A stretch of 64,000 nt of DNA from Fusobacterium varium (lineage in GTDB: Bacteria > Fusobacteriota > Fusobacteriia > Fusobacteriales > Fusobacteriaceae), in assembly GCA_002356455.1 (NCBI GenBank), contig AP017968.1, forward strand, positions 558,001 through 622,000, written 5' to 3'. The notes beneath the pieces are model-generated. The model ran no database searches. It was not told the origin of the DNA and was given only the letters and a program-made list of their open reading frames with translations. This document shows, in pieces, positions 17,551 through 29,487 of this stretch (the first letter of the stretch is position 1; the number at the start of each line of letters is the position of its first letter). Both the position numbers and the translations under genes were made by a program.

Positions 17551-19167
17551 TTAATCCAAACTTTGACTTGCAGCCATGAGGAAAGGAACTATTTGTTTCT
17601 TTCTTGAAACTACGCCTTCCAGCCATGCAAGATTGTTTTCCAGATGAACATTGAAAGCTCTTTCTATAAGTTCTGGGAAATTCCCTGCTACCATAGCATA
17701 TGAACCAGATTTTATTATATCTGTAATAATAAGAATAAACATTGAAAATCCAGAATTTTTATTTATTTCATTCATAACTCTTTCTAAATCTGATTGTTTA
17801 TTCAGAAGTCCAGCTACATCAACAGTATTTACTTGAGCTATTCCCATATTTATTCCATTCATTGAGAATTCCTTCATATCAGTAGTAAGTATTTCATATG
17901 AAGATCTATTGGCAAGAGAAGTTCCTGCTATTAACATATTCATTCCATATTCTTCATAATCAACTTCTTCACAGATAAGAGCAAGTTCTTTAACTGTATC
18001 TATGTCTTTTTGAGTACAAGTAGGTGATTTAAACATAAGAGTATCTGAAAGAATAGCACTCATCATAAGGCCAGCAGCTTTTTTAGATGGAGTAATTCTT
18101 GCATCTTTAAATAATTCATAGATTATAGTACAAGTACATCCAACTATTTCAGCATTTATTTTTACAGGTTCATCTGTAATAAAATTTCCAAATTTATGAT
18201 GATCTATAACTTGCAATATCTTCGCATCCTGTAACCCTTCTACTGAATGAGCTCTTTCATTATGGTCAACTAAAATAACCTGTTTTCTTGTGAAATTAAT
18301 AAGATTTTTCGTTCTGATAGTTCCATATACAGTACCATCTTTTTCAGTAACAGGGAAATTAGTTTGTGTTGCTTCTTTCATTATGTCTTTTATATCATGC
18401 AAAAAATCATCTTTTTTAAAGGAATAAAATTTTGTATTATTCATTATAGATGATAATGAAAGTGACTGACTTACAAGACTTATTGTTTTGAAAAGATTAG
18501 CATGGACCCTCATAATCGCACAATCAGAAGTTACTCTTGGGCTGATAAAATCATCTTCATCACAAGCAACTATTATGACCTTTGCTCCAGCTTTGATAGA
18601 CCTGTCAATCCCATCTACCATAGATGTAGTAACAACTATATCCCCATAAGTAACATTTTCAAGTTCAGATACAGCTTTTAAATTTCCTGTGATAACTCCG
18701 CTTGGATAAGTACCGCTTACAATTATTCCATCAAGAACATCTTTTAGATTTTCATATGTTGTTTTATATTTGCCAAAAAGATCTGAATGTTCTAGATTAA
18801 GATAAGTATTAGCAATATCAGAGATATGGATCATACCTTTAAGTTGTTTTTTATCATCTACTACTGGTAAACTTGAAAAGTTTTCCACAGTCATTATATC
18901 TAAAGCTGATCTTAAGGAATCATCAATAGATAAAGTCTTTTTTTCTACTCTGGTTAAATCAGATATTTGAGCACTCACTGTTTTTAAAAGTTTAGGAACT
19001 TTTACACCAAAATATTTTAACACATATTCTGTTTCCTTATTTATATCACCAAGTCTGTAGGGAATAGCATTTATTCCCATTTCTTTTTTTAGTTCAGCTA
19101 AGGCAATTGAAGAACAGATAGAATCTGTATCTGGATGTCTATGTCCAAAAATTAAAATAGGCTCCAT
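17551..19167 (-). CDS. ppaC: Manganese-dependent inorganic pyrophosphatase with CBS and DRTGG domains
   Basis: A family II pyrophosphatase that hydrolyses PPi to phosphate. The catalytic DHH part carries 'GHRHPDTDS' near residue 8, 'VIDHH' near 335, and the substrate-binding 'SRKKQIVP' near the C-terminus. At 538 residues it is longer than the ~310-residue simple form because a CBS pair and a DRTGG domain are inserted between the two parts of the DHH domain (about residues 65-310). In characterised CBS-PPases, AMP and ADP inhibit and ATP or diadenosine polyphosphates activate. AAGGAGG precedes the ATG. Confidence 0.93.
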   Translation of the reverse strand: MEPILIFGHRHPDTDSICSSIALAELKKEMGINAIPYRLGDINKETEYVLKYFGVKVPKLLKTVSAQISDLTRVEKKTLSIDDSLRSALDIMTVENFSSLPVVDDKKQLKGMIHISDIANTYLNLEHSDLFGKYKTTYENLKDVLDGIIVSGTYPSGVITGNLKAVSELENVTYGDIVVTTSMVDGIDRSIKAGAKVIIVACDEDDFISPRVTSDCAIMRVHANLFKTISLVSQSLSLSSIMNNTKFYSFKKDDFLHDIKDIMKEATQTNFPVTEKDGTVYGTIRTKNLINFTRKQVILVDHNERAHSVEGLQDAKILQVIDHHKFGNFITDEPVKINAEIVGCTCTIIYELFKDARITPSKKAAGLMMSAILSDTLMFKSPTCTQKDIDTVKELALICEEVDYEEYGMNMLIAGTSLANRSSYEILTTDMKEFSMNGINMGIAQVNTVDVAGLLNKQSDLERVMNEINKNSGFSMFILIITDIIKSGSYAMVAGNFPELIERAFNVHLENNLAWLEGVVSRKKQIVPFLMAASQSLD

Positions 19168-19247
19168 TTGAAAAAACCTCCTTATTTTTCTTAAATTGCT
19201 GTTTCAAATATATTAACATTTTTTTATCATATGAACAAATAATATTT

Positions 19248-21391
<2,144 letters not shown>

Positions 21392-21412
21392 TATAAAAAC
21401 AGGTACCTTTAA

Positions 21413-21441
21413 TTGACTATCGAGAAGATTTATGGTAGCAT
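21413..21441 (+). promoter_or_regulatory. Candidate promoter for secA
   Basis: TTGACT (21413-21418), 17-bp spacer, TAGCAT (21436-21441), in the 100-base gap between ligA and secA. Confidence 0.5.
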
Positions 21442-21491
21442 ATATCTTGATAAAGTGTCAGAATAATAATTTAAAGAGAGGAAAATTGTAG

Positions 21492-24179
21492 ATGATAGGA
21501 GAATTGTTAAAAAAGATATTTGGTACTAAAAATGATAGAGAAGTAAAGAGGATAAGGAAGATAGTAGATGTTATCAATCAGCTTGAACCTGATTTTGAAA
21601 AACTTACTGATGAGCAGCTGAGAGAAAAAACTGCTTATTTTAAAGAAAGATTAGCTAAAGGAGAAACTTTAGATGATATTTTACCAGAAGCATTTGCTAC
21701 TGTAAGAGAAACATCTAAGAGAGTATTAGGACTTAGACACTATGATGTTCAGCTTATTGGGGGAATAGTACTTCATGAGGGGAAAATCACTGAAATGAAG
21801 ACAGGAGAAGGAAAAACTCTTGTGGCTACATGTCCTGTATATTTAAATGCTCTTACTGGAAAAGGTGTACATATAATAACAGTAAACGATTATCTTGCTT
21901 CCAGAGACAGAGATATGATGGGAAGAGTTTACGATTTTCTTGGACTTTCTTCTGGAGTAATATTAAATGGTATATCAACTGATCAAAGAAAACAAGCATA
22001 TAATAGTGACATTACATATGGTACAAATTCTGAGTTTGGATTTGATTATTTAAGAGATAATATGGTGGGGAGTATAGAAGAAAGAGTTCAGAGAGAACTG
22101 AATTATTGTATAGTGGATGAGGTTGACTCTATTTTAATTGATGAGGCAAGAACACCACTTATTATATCAGGAGCTGCTACTGAGTCTATCAAATGGTATA
22201 AAATATTCTATCAGATAGTTTCAATGTTAAGCAGAAGTTATGAAACTGAAGGTATCAAAGATATAAAAGCTAAAAAAGAAATGGATATTCCTGCTGAAAA
22301 ATGGGGAGATTACGAAGTTGATGAGAAAGCTAAAAATATTGTTCTTACTGAAAAAGGAGTAACAAAAGTTGAAAAACTATTGAAAATAGATAACCTTTAT
22401 TCACCAGAAAATGTAGAACTTACTCATTATTTGAATCAGGCTTTAAAAGCTAAGGAACTTTTCAAAAGAGACAGAGATTATCTGGTAAGAGAAGGACAGG
22501 TAATAATAATAGATGAATTTACTGGAAGAGCTATGGAAGGAAGAAGATATTCAGATGGTCTTCATCAGGCTATTGAAGCAAAAGAAGGAGTAAATATAGC
22601 TGGAGAAAATCAAACTCTTGCATCAATAACACTTCAAAACTATTTCAGAATGTATGAAAAATTATCAGGAATGACTGGTACTGCTGAAACAGAAGCAGCA
22701 GAATTTGTACATACATATGGATTGGAAGTAGTTGTTATTCCTACAAATAAACCAGTAATGAGAAATGATCATCCAGATTTGGTTTTTAAAACACACAAAG
22801 AAAAAATAGATGCAATAATAAACAGAATAGAGGAATTACATAAAAAAGGACAGCCAGTACTTGTAGGAACAATTTCGATAAAAAGTTCTGAGGATCTTTC
22901 TGAACTTCTTAAAGCAAGAAAAATACCTCATAATGTACTGAATGCTAAATTCCATGCTCAAGAAGCAGAAATAGTAGCACAGGCTGGAAGATTTGGAACT
23001 GTAACTATTGCTACTAATATGGCAGGTAGAGGTACTGACATCATGCTTGGAGGAAATCCAGAATTCCTTGCAGTAGAAGAAGTAGGCAGCAGAGATGCAG
23101 AAAATTATAATGAAGTGCTGGAAAAATATAAAACACAATGTGAAGATGAAAGAGAAAAAGTTATGGAACAGGGAGGATTATTTATCCTTGGAACTGAAAG
23201 ACACGAATCTAGAAGAATTGATAATCAATTGAGAGGAAGATCAGGTAGACAGGGAGACCCTGGAGAATCAGAATTCTATCTGTCTCTTGAAGATGACTTG
23301 ATGAGACTATTTGGTTCAGATAGAGTGAAAACTGTTATGGAAAAATTAGGACTTCCTGAAGGAGAGCCTATTACTCATTCAATGATTAACAAAGCAATAG
23401 CAAATGCACAAAATAAGATTGAATCTAGAAACTTTGGAATCAGAAAAAATCTTCTTGAGTTTGATGATGTTATGAATAAGCAAAGAACAGCTATTTATGC
23501 AAGCAGAAATGAAGCTATGGTAAAAGAGGATCTCAAAGAAACAGTTTTACATATGCTTAAAGATACTATTTATTCGCAGGTAATAACAAGATTTGTCGGA
23601 GAATTTAAAGATGATTGGGATATTACTGGACTTGCAGAGTTTTTACATGAAAAATATGGATGTGAGATAAAAGATTTAACTGAATATAAATCTATGAGTA
23701 TAGAAAATTATGCTGAAAAATTGTATAATGATATTGTAAGAGAATATGATGAAAAAGAAAATAGAATAGGTTCTGATCTAATGAGAAGACTTGAAAAATA
23801 CATATTATTTGAAGTGGTTGACTCAAGATGGAGGGAACATTTAAAATCATTGGATGGATTGAGAGAAGGAATTTATCTAAGAGCATATGGACAAAGAGAT
23901 CCAATAGTGGAGTATAAACTTCTTTCTGGAGAACTTTATGAAAAAATGTTGGAAACAATAAAAGAACAAACAACTTCATTCCTGTTTAAAGTAATAATAA
24001 AAAGTCCAGAAGAGGAAGAATTAAAAGTGAAAGAAGAATCACTTGATGAAGTAAATTATAATACTGAGGAGGAAGAAGAGGACAGTAATCAACCAAGAAC
24101 TTCTGACAAAGTAGGAAGAAATGATCCTTGTACTTGTGGAAGTGGAAAAAAATATAAAAACTGCTGTGGAAGAGTGTAA
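21492..24179 (+). CDS. secA: Protein translocase ATPase SecA
   Basis: The ATPase motor that drives preproteins through SecYEG. It is 895 residues. Walker A GEGKT is at 105-109, and the DEAD-like '[17 protein letters not shown]' follows. The second nucleotide-binding fold carries '[14 protein letters not shown]' and '[19 protein letters not shown]'. A C-terminal SEC-C zinc tail ([13 protein letters not shown]) is present, the SecB and lipid-binding element. AGAGAGGA lies about 10 nt before the ATG. A lipoprotein gene follows after 21 bases, so the two may share a transcript. Confidence 0.96.
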   Translation: MIGELLKKIFGTKNDREVKRIRKIVDVINQLEPDFEKLTDEQLREKTAYFKERLAKGETLDDILPEAFATVRETSKRVLGLRHYDVQLIGGIVLHEGKITEMKTGEGKTLVATCPVYLNALTGKGVHIITVNDYLASRDRDMMGRVYDFLGLSSGVILNGISTDQRKQAYNSDITYGTNSEFGFDYLRDNMVGSIEERVQRELNYCIVDEVDSILIDEARTPLIISGAATESIKWYKIFYQIVSMLSRSYETEGIKDIKAKKEMDIPAEKWGDYEVDEKAKNIVLTEKGVTKVEKLLKIDNLYSPENVELTHYLNQALKAKELFKRDRDYLVREGQVIIIDEFTGRAMEGRRYSDGLHQAIEAKEGVNIAGENQTLASITLQNYFRMYEKLSGMTGTAETEAAEFVHTYGLEVVVIPTNKPVMRNDHPDLVFKTHKEKIDAIINRIEELHKKGQPVLVGTISIKSSEDLSELLKARKIPHNVLNAKFHAQEAEIVAQAGRFGTVTIATNMAGRGTDIMLGGNPEFLAVEEVGSRDAENYNEVLEKYKTQCEDEREKVMEQGGLFILGTERHESRRIDNQLRGRSGRQGDPGESEFYLSLEDDLMRLFGSDRVKTVMEKLGLPEGEPITHSMINKAIANAQNKIESRNFGIRKNLLEFDDVMNKQRTAIYASRNEAMVKEDLKETVLHMLKDTIYSQVITRFVGEFKDDWDITGLAEFLHEKYGCEIKDLTEYKSMSIENYAEKLYNDIVREYDEKENRIGSDLMRRLEKYILFEVVDSRWREHLKSLDGLREGIYLRAYGQRDPIVEYKLLSGELYEKMLETIKEQTTSFLFKVIIKSPEEEELKVKEESLDEVNYNTEEEEEDSNQPRTSDKVGRNDPCTCGSGKKYKNCCGRV

Positions 24180-24200
24180 TCAAAAATTAGGAGGAACTAA

Positions 24201-24941
24201 ATGAAAAAGTTATTTTTAGGTTTATTGATTTCAATGCTTTTTATTTCTTGTAGCTCTATGGAGAAAGGGAGTTCTTTAGAACAGAAGTATAACATAACAA
24301 AAGCTTCAGCTAAAGAATGGGATAAGACTATAATCAATGTTATTGAGGGAGAAGCACTTATTGAAGACTGGTATGGAGATGAAAATCCTATTATGTATCT
24401 GAGAAAGACTGGAAAAATGAGTGAAAAAGATTTTCAATTTCTATTATCTTTAGAGAAAAAGGATGTAACTGAAATAACAGATGATGAGTATAACCAATTT
24501 TTAGGTTTAGTAACAAAATATAATAAAAAAATGCCTAGAAAGTTTTTCTTAGATAATGAAAATATCAAAGATCCTAAAGGACTAGTTGATAAAATGGTAA
24601 GAGAGTCATTTGTCAGAATGGAAAATCCATCTAATCATATTAAAAATGTAGTTGCTACTGAAGATGAATGGAATAAAATAGTTGAATATTCAAAACAAAC
24701 AGATCTTAGTGAAAAAGATACTAAACAGTTGAGAAAACTTCTTAATAAATTTATAAAAAGAGATGAGTTTTTCTCTACAGAAGTATGGTACAATAGAGAA
24801 GTTTCTGCAAGAATGATAAAGATAGCTAACATCAATGCAAAAGATAATAAAACAGCTATAGAAAAAAATAATATAAATGCAAAAGCATTATATATTGCTT
24901 ATCCTGAATATTTTTCAAAACTAGAGAAATGGGATAACTAA
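24201..24941 (+). CDS. Putative lipoprotein of unknown function
   Basis: 246 residues with a lipoprotein signal peptide: Lys-Lys, a hydrophobic core, and a lipobox ending in 'LFISC' with the modified cysteine near residue 17. The mature part is helical and charged. Two stretches look like a weak internal repeat: 'KEWDKTI...MSEKDFQFL' and 'DEWNKIV...LSEKDTKQL'. I do not recognise the family. AGGAGG precedes the ATG and secA is 21 bases upstream. Confidence 0.75.
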   Translation: MKKLFLGLLISMLFISCSSMEKGSSLEQKYNITKASAKEWDKTIINVIEGEALIEDWYGDENPIMYLRKTGKMSEKDFQFLLSLEKKDVTEITDDEYNQFLGLVTKYNKKMPRKFFLDNENIKDPKGLVDKMVRESFVRMENPSNHIKNVVATEDEWNKIVEYSKQTDLSEKDTKQLRKLLNKFIKRDEFFSTEVWYNREVSARMIKIANINAKDNKTAIEKNNINAKALYIAYPEYFSKLEKWDN

Positions 24942-24972
24942 TAAATAAAAGAATAATATAACAAAAAGGTGG

Positions 24973-25000
24973 GGCGTCTGTGGGAAATAGACGCCTTTCT
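24973..25000 (+). terminator. Probable terminator after the lipoprotein gene
   Basis: GGCGTCT (24973-24979) and AGACGCC (24989-24995), with loop GTGGGAAAT, followed by TTTCTTT. The short, broken T-tract makes it weaker than the others. Confidence 0.65.
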
Positions 25001-25028
25001 TTGCTGAAAGATATAGAGGTGAGAGTTT

Positions 25029-25859
25029 ATGGAAGTGGATATGCACATACATACTATAGCTTCTGATGGAACTTTCACACCAGAAGAAGTAGTAAGAAGA
25101 GCAAAATTTCTTGGCATGAAAAGTATAGCTATAACAGATCATGATACAGTTGATGGATTAGAAAAAGGAAAAAAAATAGCTGCTGAAATAGGAATAGAGT
25201 TCATACAAGGAATAGAGATATCATGTAACATTGATAATTTAGAAGTACACATATTAGGATATTTTCTTAATCTTAATGATGAAAAATTTCTTGCTGAACT
25301 TGAAGAATTAAAAAGGGCAAGAGAAAATAGAAATAAAAAAGTAGTGGAAAAACTAGAAAAATGTGGTATAGTGGTTGATATAGAAAAAGTTAAAGATATG
25401 GCTCCTGGAAATATTATCAGTAGAGTTCATATAGCAAATTATCTTGTGGAAGTAGGAGCAGCTACTTCTAAAAATGATGCTTTTGAGAAATATCTTGGAA
25501 AAACAGGTGCTGCATATGTACCAAAAGAAAATTTTCCACCAGAAAGAGCAGTAAAAATGCTTCATGCAAATGGAGCTTTTATATCTATAGCTCATCCTAA
25601 ACTAATTACACAAAATGATGGATTATTAGAAAATATGATATTAGAGTTAAAAAAAATTGGACTTGGAGGATTAGAAGCGATATATAGTACTTTTACTCCT
25701 TCAGAAAAAAGAAAATATAAAAAAATGGCAAAAAGACATTCTCTTTTAGTAACTGGAGGTTCAGATTTTCATGGAGCTAATAGAGAAGGAATAGATATAG
25801 GAGATACAGGATTAGAATATTCACAATTCAGATTAATAAAAGAGAGAAATAGCAGATAA
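25029..25859 (+). CDS. PHP-domain phosphoesterase (RNase AM / nucleoside bisphosphate phosphatase type)
   Basis: 276 residues with the PHP metal-binding motifs in order: 'DMHIHTIASDGT' at the start, 'AITDHDTVDG' near 37, a conserved Glu in 'QGIEISC' near 60, histidine in 'ISRVHIANYL' near 138, and 'GSDFHG' near 242. The order and spacing fit the YciV/TrpH group, which removes phosphate from 3',5'-nucleoside bisphosphates and trims RNA 5' ends. AGAGGTGAG lies before the ATG. The gene ends 25 bases before hldD. Confidence 0.85.
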   Translation: MEVDMHIHTIASDGTFTPEEVVRRAKFLGMKSIAITDHDTVDGLEKGKKIAAEIGIEFIQGIEISCNIDNLEVHILGYFLNLNDEKFLAELEELKRARENRNKKVVEKLEKCGIVVDIEKVKDMAPGNIISRVHIANYLVEVGAATSKNDAFEKYLGKTGAAYVPKENFPPERAVKMLHANGAFISIAHPKLITQNDGLLENMILELKKIGLGGLEAIYSTFTPSEKRKYKKMAKRHSLLVTGGSDFHGANREGIDIGDTGLEYSQFRLIKERNSR

Positions 25860-25884
25860 TTTTTAAAATATACAGGAGGAAATT

Positions 25885-26883
25885 ATGATTATAGTAACTG
25901 GAGCAGCTGGAATGATAGGAAGTGCATTCGTTTGGAAATTAAACGAAATGGGAATTAATGATATCATAGTAGTTGATAAATTCAGAACAGAAGAAAAATG
26001 GCTTAATTTAAGAAAAAGAGACTATGCTGACTGGGTAGACAGAGATGATCTCTTTGAGTGGCTTTCAAATCCAGCAAATGCTGAAAAAATAACAGGAGTT
26101 TTACATATGGGAGCTTGTTCTGCAACTACAGAGAAAGACGGAGACTACCTTATGTCAAATAATTATGGATATAGTAAAAAATTATGGGAGTTTTGTGCAG
26201 CAAGGCAGATAAATTATGTATATGCTTCATCAGCAGCAACATATGGAGCTGGAGAGCTTGGATATAATGATGATGTAACACCTGAAGAATTAAAAAAACT
26301 TATGCCTTTAAATAAATATGGATATTCTAAAAAAATATTTGATGATTGGGCATTTAAGCAGAAAATAGCTCCAAAACAATGGGCAGGAACTAAGTTTTTT
26401 AATGTGTATGGACCACAAGAATATCATAAAGGAAGAATGGCTTCAATGGTATTTCATACATTTAATCAATATAAAGAAAACGGAGGAGTAAAACTTTTTA
26501 AGTCTCATAAAGAGGGCTATAAAGATGGAGAACAGTTAAGAGACTTTGTTTATTTAAAGGATGTAGTCGATGTTCTATACTTCTTATTGACAGAGAAAGT
26601 GGAATCAGGAATATATAATATAGGAACAGGAGAGGCTAGAAGTTTCTTAGATTTATCTATGGCAACAATGAGAGCAGCTTCTAACAATCCTGAACTTGCT
26701 CAGCAAGATGTAATTGAATTTGTTCCTATGCCAGAAGATTTGAGAGGAAGATACCAATATTTCACTCAAGCAACTATGGAAAAATTAAAAAGAGCAGGAT
26801 ATACAAAAAAATTCCATTCATTAGAAGATGGAGTTAAAGATTATGTTCAAAACTATATGGCAAAAGAAGATCCATACTTATAG
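25885..26883 (+). CDS. hldD: ADP-glyceromanno-heptose 6-epimerase
   Basis: Converts ADP-D-glycero- to ADP-L-glycero-manno-heptose for the LPS inner core. It is a short-chain dehydrogenase/reductase with the NADP-binding 'GAAGMIGSAF' at the N-terminus, catalytic 'YGYSKK' (Tyr-x-x-x-Lys) near residue 140, and the HldD-specific 'HMGACSATTE' and 'TKFFNVYGPQEYHKGRMAS'. At 332 residues the length is usual. The gene implies heptose-containing LPS and so an outer membrane. AGGAGG precedes the ATG and uppP follows after 14 bases. Confidence 0.94.
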   Translation: MIIVTGAAGMIGSAFVWKLNEMGINDIIVVDKFRTEEKWLNLRKRDYADWVDRDDLFEWLSNPANAEKITGVLHMGACSATTEKDGDYLMSNNYGYSKKLWEFCAARQINYVYASSAATYGAGELGYNDDVTPEELKKLMPLNKYGYSKKIFDDWAFKQKIAPKQWAGTKFFNVYGPQEYHKGRMASMVFHTFNQYKENGGVKLFKSHKEGYKDGEQLRDFVYLKDVVDVLYFLLTEKVESGIYNIGTGEARSFLDLSMATMRAASNNPELAQQDVIEFVPMPEDLRGRYQYFTQATMEKLKRAGYTKKFHSLEDGVKDYVQNYMAKEDPYL

Positions 26884-26897
26884 GAGGAAAAAATTAG

Positions 26898-27707
26898 ATG
26901 AACCCATTTTTGATTGTCATAATTTTAGGAATAGTAGAAGGTATGACAGAATTTCTTCCTGTGAGCAGTACAGGACATATGATATTAGTTGAGAAATTTA
27001 TAAACAGCAGTTTTTTTTCTAAAAATTTTATGGATAGCTTTTTAATAATAGTCCAACTTGGGGCAATACTTGCAGTAGTTATATATTTTTGGAAAGATAT
27101 AAATCCTTTTGTGAGAGAAAAAGAAGTATTTATACAAAGATTCAGACTTTGGGCAAAAGTAGTTGTAGGTGTATTTCCAGCAGCTGTTATAGGACTTCTT
27201 TTGGATGATTATATTTCTGAATATTTTATGGGAAATGTAGTTGTTGTAGCCATGACATTAATATTTTATGGAATTGTTCTTATAATTGTAGAAAAATGCT
27301 ATGATGGTGAAGCACATATAGATTCATTTCAAAAATTAGGTTATAAGACAGCTTTTACAGTTGGGTTATTTCAATGTCTTGCTATGATTCCAGGAACTTC
27401 AAGATCAGGTGCCACTATTATAGGAAGTTTACTTTTAGGGCTTTCAAGAGGGTTAGCAACAGAATTTTCTTTTTTTCTTGCAATACCAACTATGTTTGGA
27501 GCTACATTACTGAAGCTTATGAAGAATGGACTTAAATTTTCTCCTATTGAATGGCAGCTTTTAGGAGTAGGGTCAGTAGTTTCTTTCGTTGTGGCATATC
27601 TTGTTATTAGATGGTTTATGCAATATATAAAGAAAAGAGACTTTGTTTCTTTTGGAATATATAGAATAATATTAGGAATAATAGTCTTATTCTTTGTTTT
27701 TGCGTGA
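26898..27707 (+). CDS. uppP: Undecaprenyl-diphosphate phosphatase
   Basis: A membrane enzyme that recycles the undecaprenyl carrier used for peptidoglycan and LPS O-chain synthesis. The two active-site motifs are intact: 'EGMTEFLPVSSTGHM' near residue 14 and 'PGTSRSGATI' near 170. It is 269 residues with about eight hydrophobic segments. AGGAGG lies just upstream. Pairing with hldD groups cell-envelope functions. Confidence 0.95.
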   Translation: MNPFLIVIILGIVEGMTEFLPVSSTGHMILVEKFINSSFFSKNFMDSFLIIVQLGAILAVVIYFWKDINPFVREKEVFIQRFRLWAKVVVGVFPAAVIGLLLDDYISEYFMGNVVVVAMTLIFYGIVLIIVEKCYDGEAHIDSFQKLGYKTAFTVGLFQCLAMIPGTSRSGATIIGSLLLGLSRGLATEFSFFLAIPTMFGATLLKLMKNGLKFSPIEWQLLGVGSVVSFVVAYLVIRWFMQYIKKRDFVSFGIYRIILGIIVLFFVFA

Positions 27708-27717
27708 GTGTGATTTG

Positions 27718-28107
27718 ATGAAAAAAATAATCTCTGTACTGTCTTTTGCCTTTATAGCAGCAGCTATGGTTAATTTTATAGGAGTATCATATTTTAAACA
27801 GACAAATATAGCTTCATTTAAAAATTATTCTATATTTTATGGAAATAATATAAATAAATTTGATGCTCTTTTAAATAATGAAAAAACATCAAAAGAAACT
27901 AAAGAAAAAATAATAGAATTAACAGAAATGTATAAAACTTTTGAATCCAATGGTATGAAGAACCCCAAGGAAATGATAGAGTTTCATGTAGGGAGTATAA
28001 GAAAAGGAACACCTACCATTGGAACTTATTACCAGCTTTATAAGTTTGGAAAACATCTTGATGAACAGGTAAAGACTGGGGAAAATATACTTAGAGATGA
28101 TAAATAG
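27718..28107 (+). CDS. Small exported or membrane-anchored protein, unknown
   Basis: About 129 residues. An N-terminal hydrophobic stretch ('IISVLSFAFIAAAMVNFIGV') after Lys-Lys-Lys acts as a signal anchor or signal peptide. The rest is a charged helical domain ('KFDALLNNEKTSKETKEKI'). I do not recognise it. ATG 27718 lies 10 bases after the uppP stop. An in-frame start at 27694 would overlap uppP and read poorly. The ribosome binding site is weak, so it may depend on coupling to uppP. Confidence 0.65.
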   Translation: MKKIISVLSFAFIAAAMVNFIGVSYFKQTNIASFKNYSIFYGNNINKFDALLNNEKTSKETKEKIIELTEMYKTFESNGMKNPKEMIEFHVGSIRKGTPTIGTYYQLYKFGKHLDEQVKTGENILRDDK

Positions 28108-28115
28108 TATAAATC

Positions 28116-28158
28116 AAGGAAATCAAGCATATTATATGTAGATTGGTTTCCTTTTTTC
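28116..28158 (+). terminator. Probable terminator after the small protein gene
   Basis: AAGGAAA (28116-28122) pairs with TTTCCTT (28147-28153), with further partial pairing in the loop, and TTTT follows. Confidence 0.6.
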
Positions 28159-28211
28159 TTTTATTGTATTTGTAATATGTATATAAAAATGATAAAATTT
28201 AAATACAGTGC

Positions 28212-28241
28212 TTGAAAATAATATGGAATAATTTCTATCAT
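28212..28241 (+). promoter_or_regulatory. Candidate promoter for the SIMPL-domain gene
   Basis: TTGAAA (28212-28217), 18-bp spacer, TATCAT (28236-28241). A TTG codon within the -35 is in frame with the gene but cannot be the start if this promoter is used. Confidence 0.5.
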
Positions 28242-28265
28242 ATTTTAACTCTTACAGGAGGTAGT

Positions 28266-29366
28266 ATGTATAAAAAAACTTTAATATTAGTGTTTGTTTT
28301 TCTTTTAACTGGAACAGTTTATTCTATTCCAGCAGAAAATAATATTTTAGAGAGAGAAAGACTGCAATATGGAAAAGAATATATTGTAACTGGGAAAATA
28401 AATGATATTTCTGGAATAGGAGAGATAACAGTAAAACCAGATGTAATAATAACTAATTTTGAACTTATGACAGAAGCAGCTACTTTAGAAAAAGCGTCAG
28501 AAGAAAATGCAAAGTCTATGAATGAATTGAAAAAATACCTTCTTTCAACAGGAGTTAAAGAAAATGACATTGAAACTTCAAGGTATTCTAAAGGGGAAAA
28601 GGTAGAAGAAAAATTTAAAGATGAAAAATCAAATATATATAAAACAGCTTTTCAAGTGATTATTACTATGGAAAATGATAAGTTTTATTCTGTAACAGAT
28701 ATATTAAATAAAGAAAATATTATAGAATTAAAAAACATAAATAGTGATTACAGAAAGAATTTTTATTTTGCAATAGAATCATTTGATAAAAACAGGGAAA
28801 CTTCAAGAAAACTAGCAAAAGAAAAATATGACAGAATAGAATCAGCGTTAAAAAAATTAGGTGTTCAGGATGTATCTATTTTTAACTACAATGTACAGGA
28901 AACAAAGGAAACTGAAAAGAAGAAAACTTATACAATAACTCATGCTTTTAAAGTAAAAATGAAGTCATCAGTGGATATGGGAAAATTATTAAAAAAATGT
29001 GAAACTTTGAGAATAAAAAATCCAGGAAGTATGATCTATGATATTTCAGAAGAATTAAGAACTAAAGCTACAATGGAAGCATATGAAAAAGCGATGAATA
29101 ATTTATATGAAAAAGCAAGGATTATAATAAAAAACAGAGGATATGAACTTGGGGATGTGACTATCTGGGATAGAACTCAAAGTGGAAGAGATTATATGCC
29201 GCTTCCAGCACCAGCAGTTATGATGAACCAAAGAGGAATCAATGCTTCATATTATATTGAAGAAACAGAAGCTGAGTCTGCAGATATACCATTTTCTGCT
29301 GCACAGGAAATGAAAATAACAGCGAGAGTATCAGGTAGTTTTGATATAATAAATAAAATTAAATAA
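28266..29366 (+). CDS. SIMPL (DUF541) domain periplasmic protein
   Basis: About 366 residues. A signal peptide ('LILVFVFLLTGTVYS') is followed by a SIMPL-type domain: 'GIGEITVKPDVIITNFEL', a long pairing region, and a C-terminal section with 'ARVSGSFDI'. SIMPL proteins are exported and of poorly known role (for example oxidative stress in E. coli YggE, outer-membrane chaperoning of BP26). I chose ATG 28266 because AGGAGG lies about 6 nt before it, and the protein then begins with its signal peptide. Confidence 0.8.
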   Translation: MYKKTLILVFVFLLTGTVYSIPAENNILERERLQYGKEYIVTGKINDISGIGEITVKPDVIITNFELMTEAATLEKASEENAKSMNELKKYLLSTGVKENDIETSRYSKGEKVEEKFKDEKSNIYKTAFQVIITMENDKFYSVTDILNKENIIELKNINSDYRKNFYFAIESFDKNRETSRKLAKEKYDRIESALKKLGVQDVSIFNYNVQETKETEKKKTYTITHAFKVKMKSSVDMGKLLKKCETLRIKNPGSMIYDISEELRTKATMEAYEKAMNNLYEKARIIIKNRGYELGDVTIWDRTQSGRDYMPLPAPAVMMNQRGINASYYIEETEAESADIPFSAAQEMKITARVSGSFDIINKIK

Positions 29367-29372
29367 TTTCTA

Positions 29373-29391
29373 AAAGGGGCTGTTGCAAATT
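29373..29391. repeat. Left terminal inverted repeat of the IS1182-like element
   Basis: AAAGGGGCTGTTGCAAATT. It matches the reverse complement of 31088-31106 at 18 of 19 bases, the one difference being G/A at the fifth base. Confidence 0.85.
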
Positions 29392-29430
29392 AGTGATTGA
29401 TAAACTAATTTGTGCAGCCTCTCTTATTTT
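29378..29430 (+). terminator. Hairpin at the left end of the IS1182-like element
   Basis: The left end GGCTG...GCAAATTAG (from 29378) pairs with CTAATTTG...CAGCC (to 29419), and a CTCTTATTTT tract follows. It can end transcription from the SIMPL gene as it enters the element. Confidence 0.65.
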
Positions 29431-29487
29431 ATATTTTTATATTTATTTTTAAGTATCAAAAAAAGAAGTAGATGATTTTTTATTTAT

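Noticed and set aside
28212-28265. TTG at 28212 as start of the SIMPL protein
   Set aside because: It lies in the -35 box. ATG 28266 has AGGAGG and begins a proper signal peptide.
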